16,139 nucleotides of DNA from Rhodanobacteraceae bacterium. Lineage in GTDB: Bacteria; Pseudomonadota; Gammaproteobacteria; Xanthomonadales; Rhodanobacteraceae. Of this stretch, positions 14,792 to 16,139 are shown one piece after another. The stretch spans positions 1 through 16,139 of the forward strand of contig JAAXIA010000121.1 in NCBI GenBank assembly GCA_012270595.1. The letters are read 5' to 3'. Position 1 is the first letter of the stretch; each line of letters opens with the position of its first letter. Both the position numbers and the translations under genes were made by a program. A model generated the notes under the pieces. That model was not told the origin of the DNA and made no database searches. It was given only the letters and a program-made list of their open reading frames with translations.

Positions 14792-16139
14792 CTACGGAGT
14801 GTCGCCGACACGTCGGCTGTATGTTTGGGTAAAGCGGTAAAGATAATGCGGACCACCGGCCTTTGGTCCAGTACCGGAAAGCCGCTCTCCACCGAAAGGT
14901 TGCACACCGACAACCGCGCCGATCTGGTCACGATTGATATAGCAATTACCTACTCGGGCACGCTTTTCAATATGGCGAAAAGTGCTTTCATTGCGGGAAT
15001 GGATGCCCATGGTCAAACCAAAGCCAGTGTTATTGATCTGGTCAATCACCTGATCAAGCTCTTTGGCTTGATAACGAATTACATGCAGAACCGGTCCAAA
15101 ATGTTCCTGTTTTAGTTCGGCAATACTGTTGATTTCAAAGGCCACCGGTGCAATAAAATTGCCGTGCATGCAGGTATCATCCAATGCTACTTCGTAAATC
15201 AGCCTGCCTTTTTTATTCATGGTATCAATATGTTGCTGTAACGCCTTACATGCCTTCCCATCAATCACCGGCCCTACATCGGTCGCCAGACGCTCGGGGC
15301 GACCCACCGATAATTCAGCCATCGCTCCTTTGATCAGACTGATGATGCGCTCTGCTACTTCACTTTGGATATACAATACGCGCAGTGCCGAACAGCGCTG
15401 CCCTGCCGAAGCAAAAGCAGAGCGGATCACATCACGAACCACCTGCTCGGGCAAAGCGGTACTATCCACCAGCATGGTATTTTGCCCACCAGTTTCGGCG
15501 ATGAGTGGCGCGCTACCTGCTGGTCGAGCCGCCAGGGCGCGGTGAATATGTTGAGCTGTCGCGAGCGATCCAGTAAAGGCGACGCCAGCGATGCGGTCAT
15601 CCCGACTCAATAGCGCACCCACAGTTGGCCCGTCGCCGGGCAGAAAATGGATCACGGCGGCGGGAATACCGCTTTGCAACAAAAGCTCCATAACGCGGAA
15701 GGCCAGGAGCGAAGTCTGCTCTGCCGGCTTGGCGACTACAGTGTTGCCAGCAAGCAGCGCTGCACCGATCTGGCCGATGTATATCGCCAGCGGGAAGTTC
15801 CATGGGCTAATACAGGCAAACACGCCCCGCCCCGTATAGCTTATGACCATCGATTTACCTTTATACGAAGTCCATCGCTGCCCGTCGGCCAGGTGTCGTT
15901 CTGCTTGCTGGGCGTAGAAACGCAGAAAATCCACTGCCTCACGCACTTCATCCATCGCATCCTGAATGGTTTTACCGGCTTCACGCTGACACAACGCCAT
16001 GAGTTCGGCCATGTGTTCTTCCAATTTGTCGGCCAGCTGAAGCAGGTAGAGCGCGCGGCTGGAAACAGGTGTGGCTGCCCAGTCGGGCCAGGCTTCTTTA
16101 GCGGTGGCCAATGCTTGTTCCACGTCATGGGCATCAGCC
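14792..16139 (-). CDS. putA: PutA, P5C dehydrogenase part (partial, ends at amber codon)
   Basis: PutA oxidises proline to P5C (proline dehydrogenase domain) and then to glutamate (NAD-dependent P5C dehydrogenase domain). Only the second domain is in view; the frame stays open through the window edge, so the start and the flavin domain lie beyond 16139. Seen here are PWNFP with the active-site Asn, FTGSLATAQ (NAD binding), IAETGGQNTM with the general-base Glu, GQRCSALRV with the catalytic Cys (codon 15394-15392), and PFGGERLSGTGPKAGGPHYL. The frame ends at a TAG (14794-14792) 21 codons past the GTGPK motif, where E. coli PutA continues for about 200 residues. The catalytic domain itself is complete. 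The GTG at 16123 is only an internal Val, not the start. Confidence 0.88.
   Translation of the reverse strand, partial: ADAHDVEQALATAKEAWPDWAATPVSSRALYLLQLADKLEEHMAELMALCQREAGKTIQDAMDEVREAVDFLRFYAQQAERHLADGQRWTSYKGKSMVISYTGRGVFACISPWNFPLAIYIGQIGAALLAGNTVVAKPAEQTSLLAFRVMELLLQSGIPAAVIHFLPGDGPTVGALLSRDDRIAGVAFTGSLATAQHIHRALAARPAGSAPLIAETGGQNTMLVDSTALPEQVVRDVIRSAFASAGQRCSALRVLYIQSEVAERIISLIKGAMAELSVGRPERLATDVGPVIDGKACKALQQHIDTMNKKGRLIYEVALDDTCMHGNFIAPVAFEINSIAELKQEHFGPVLHVIRYQAKELDQVIDQINNTGFGLTMGIHSRNESTFRHIEKRARVGNCYINRDQIGAVVGVQPFGGERLSGTGPKAGGPHYLYRFTQTYSRRVGDTP

Noticed and set aside
14792-14794. Pyrrolysine or general recoding of TAG
   Set aside because: TAG also ends the 377-residue gene at 11428-11430 and the C-terminal putA part, and no recoding signal is visible.
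1-16139. CRISPR array, insertion sequence or defence system
   Set aside because: No regularly spaced repeats, transposase or nuclease genes, or long terminal inverted repeats were seen on either strand.

Overview
The window reads as a single chromosomal stretch of a gammaproteobacterium. The gene order tsaD / rpsU-yqeY-dnaG and the style of the UppP and PutA proteins point to the Xanthomonadales. That placement rests on recalled family sequences, not on a search. There is no CRISPR array, transposase, phage gene or defence cassette. Most of the window is housekeeping and metabolic sequence, and the interest lies in broken genes, leaders and gene-free gaps.

Left part (1-4900): tsaD (tRNA t6A synthesis) points left. 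Facing it are rpsU (ribosomal protein S21) and yqeY, then, after an intrinsic terminator, dnaG (primase). This is the macromolecular-synthesis locus in altered form: yqeY is inserted, a terminator separates rpsU-yqeY from dnaG, and rpoD does not follow dnaG. A DedA-family membrane protein follows instead. The tsaD and rpsU promoters appear to overlap back to back on one 8-bp -10 sequence.

Middle (4881-9710): an AT-rich gap of about 780 bp holds a 19-bp tandem duplication, three near-consensus DnaA boxes and a possible frameshifted small gene with a very good ribosome-binding site. Next comes mgtA (Mg2+ P-type ATPase, minus strand). Its long upstream region contains hairpins, a 37-codon upstream ORF, fragments that look like decayed coding sequence, a 70-residue Arg-rich ORF with a strong Shine-Dalgarno, and a TTGACA promoter. 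A strong plus-strand terminator with no evident upstream gene precedes tRNA-Ser(UGA).

Right part (9710-16139): uppP (undecaprenyl-diphosphate phosphatase, cell-wall lipid recycling), a PEBP/YbhB-family protein, an unrecognised 377-residue protein, and a divergent FadI-type thiolase. The window ends in the 3' part of putA (proline to glutamate). An in-frame amber codon splits putA exactly in the linker between the P5C dehydrogenase domain and the C-terminal ALDH-superfamily domain, and both flanking frames are otherwise intact. A perfect 32-bp palindrome overlaps the final putA stop and probably terminates both putA and the convergent thiolase gene.

I did not find a clearly new multi-gene system. 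The best leads are the amber-split putA, the structured mgtA upstream region, and the small-gene candidate at 5286-5499.
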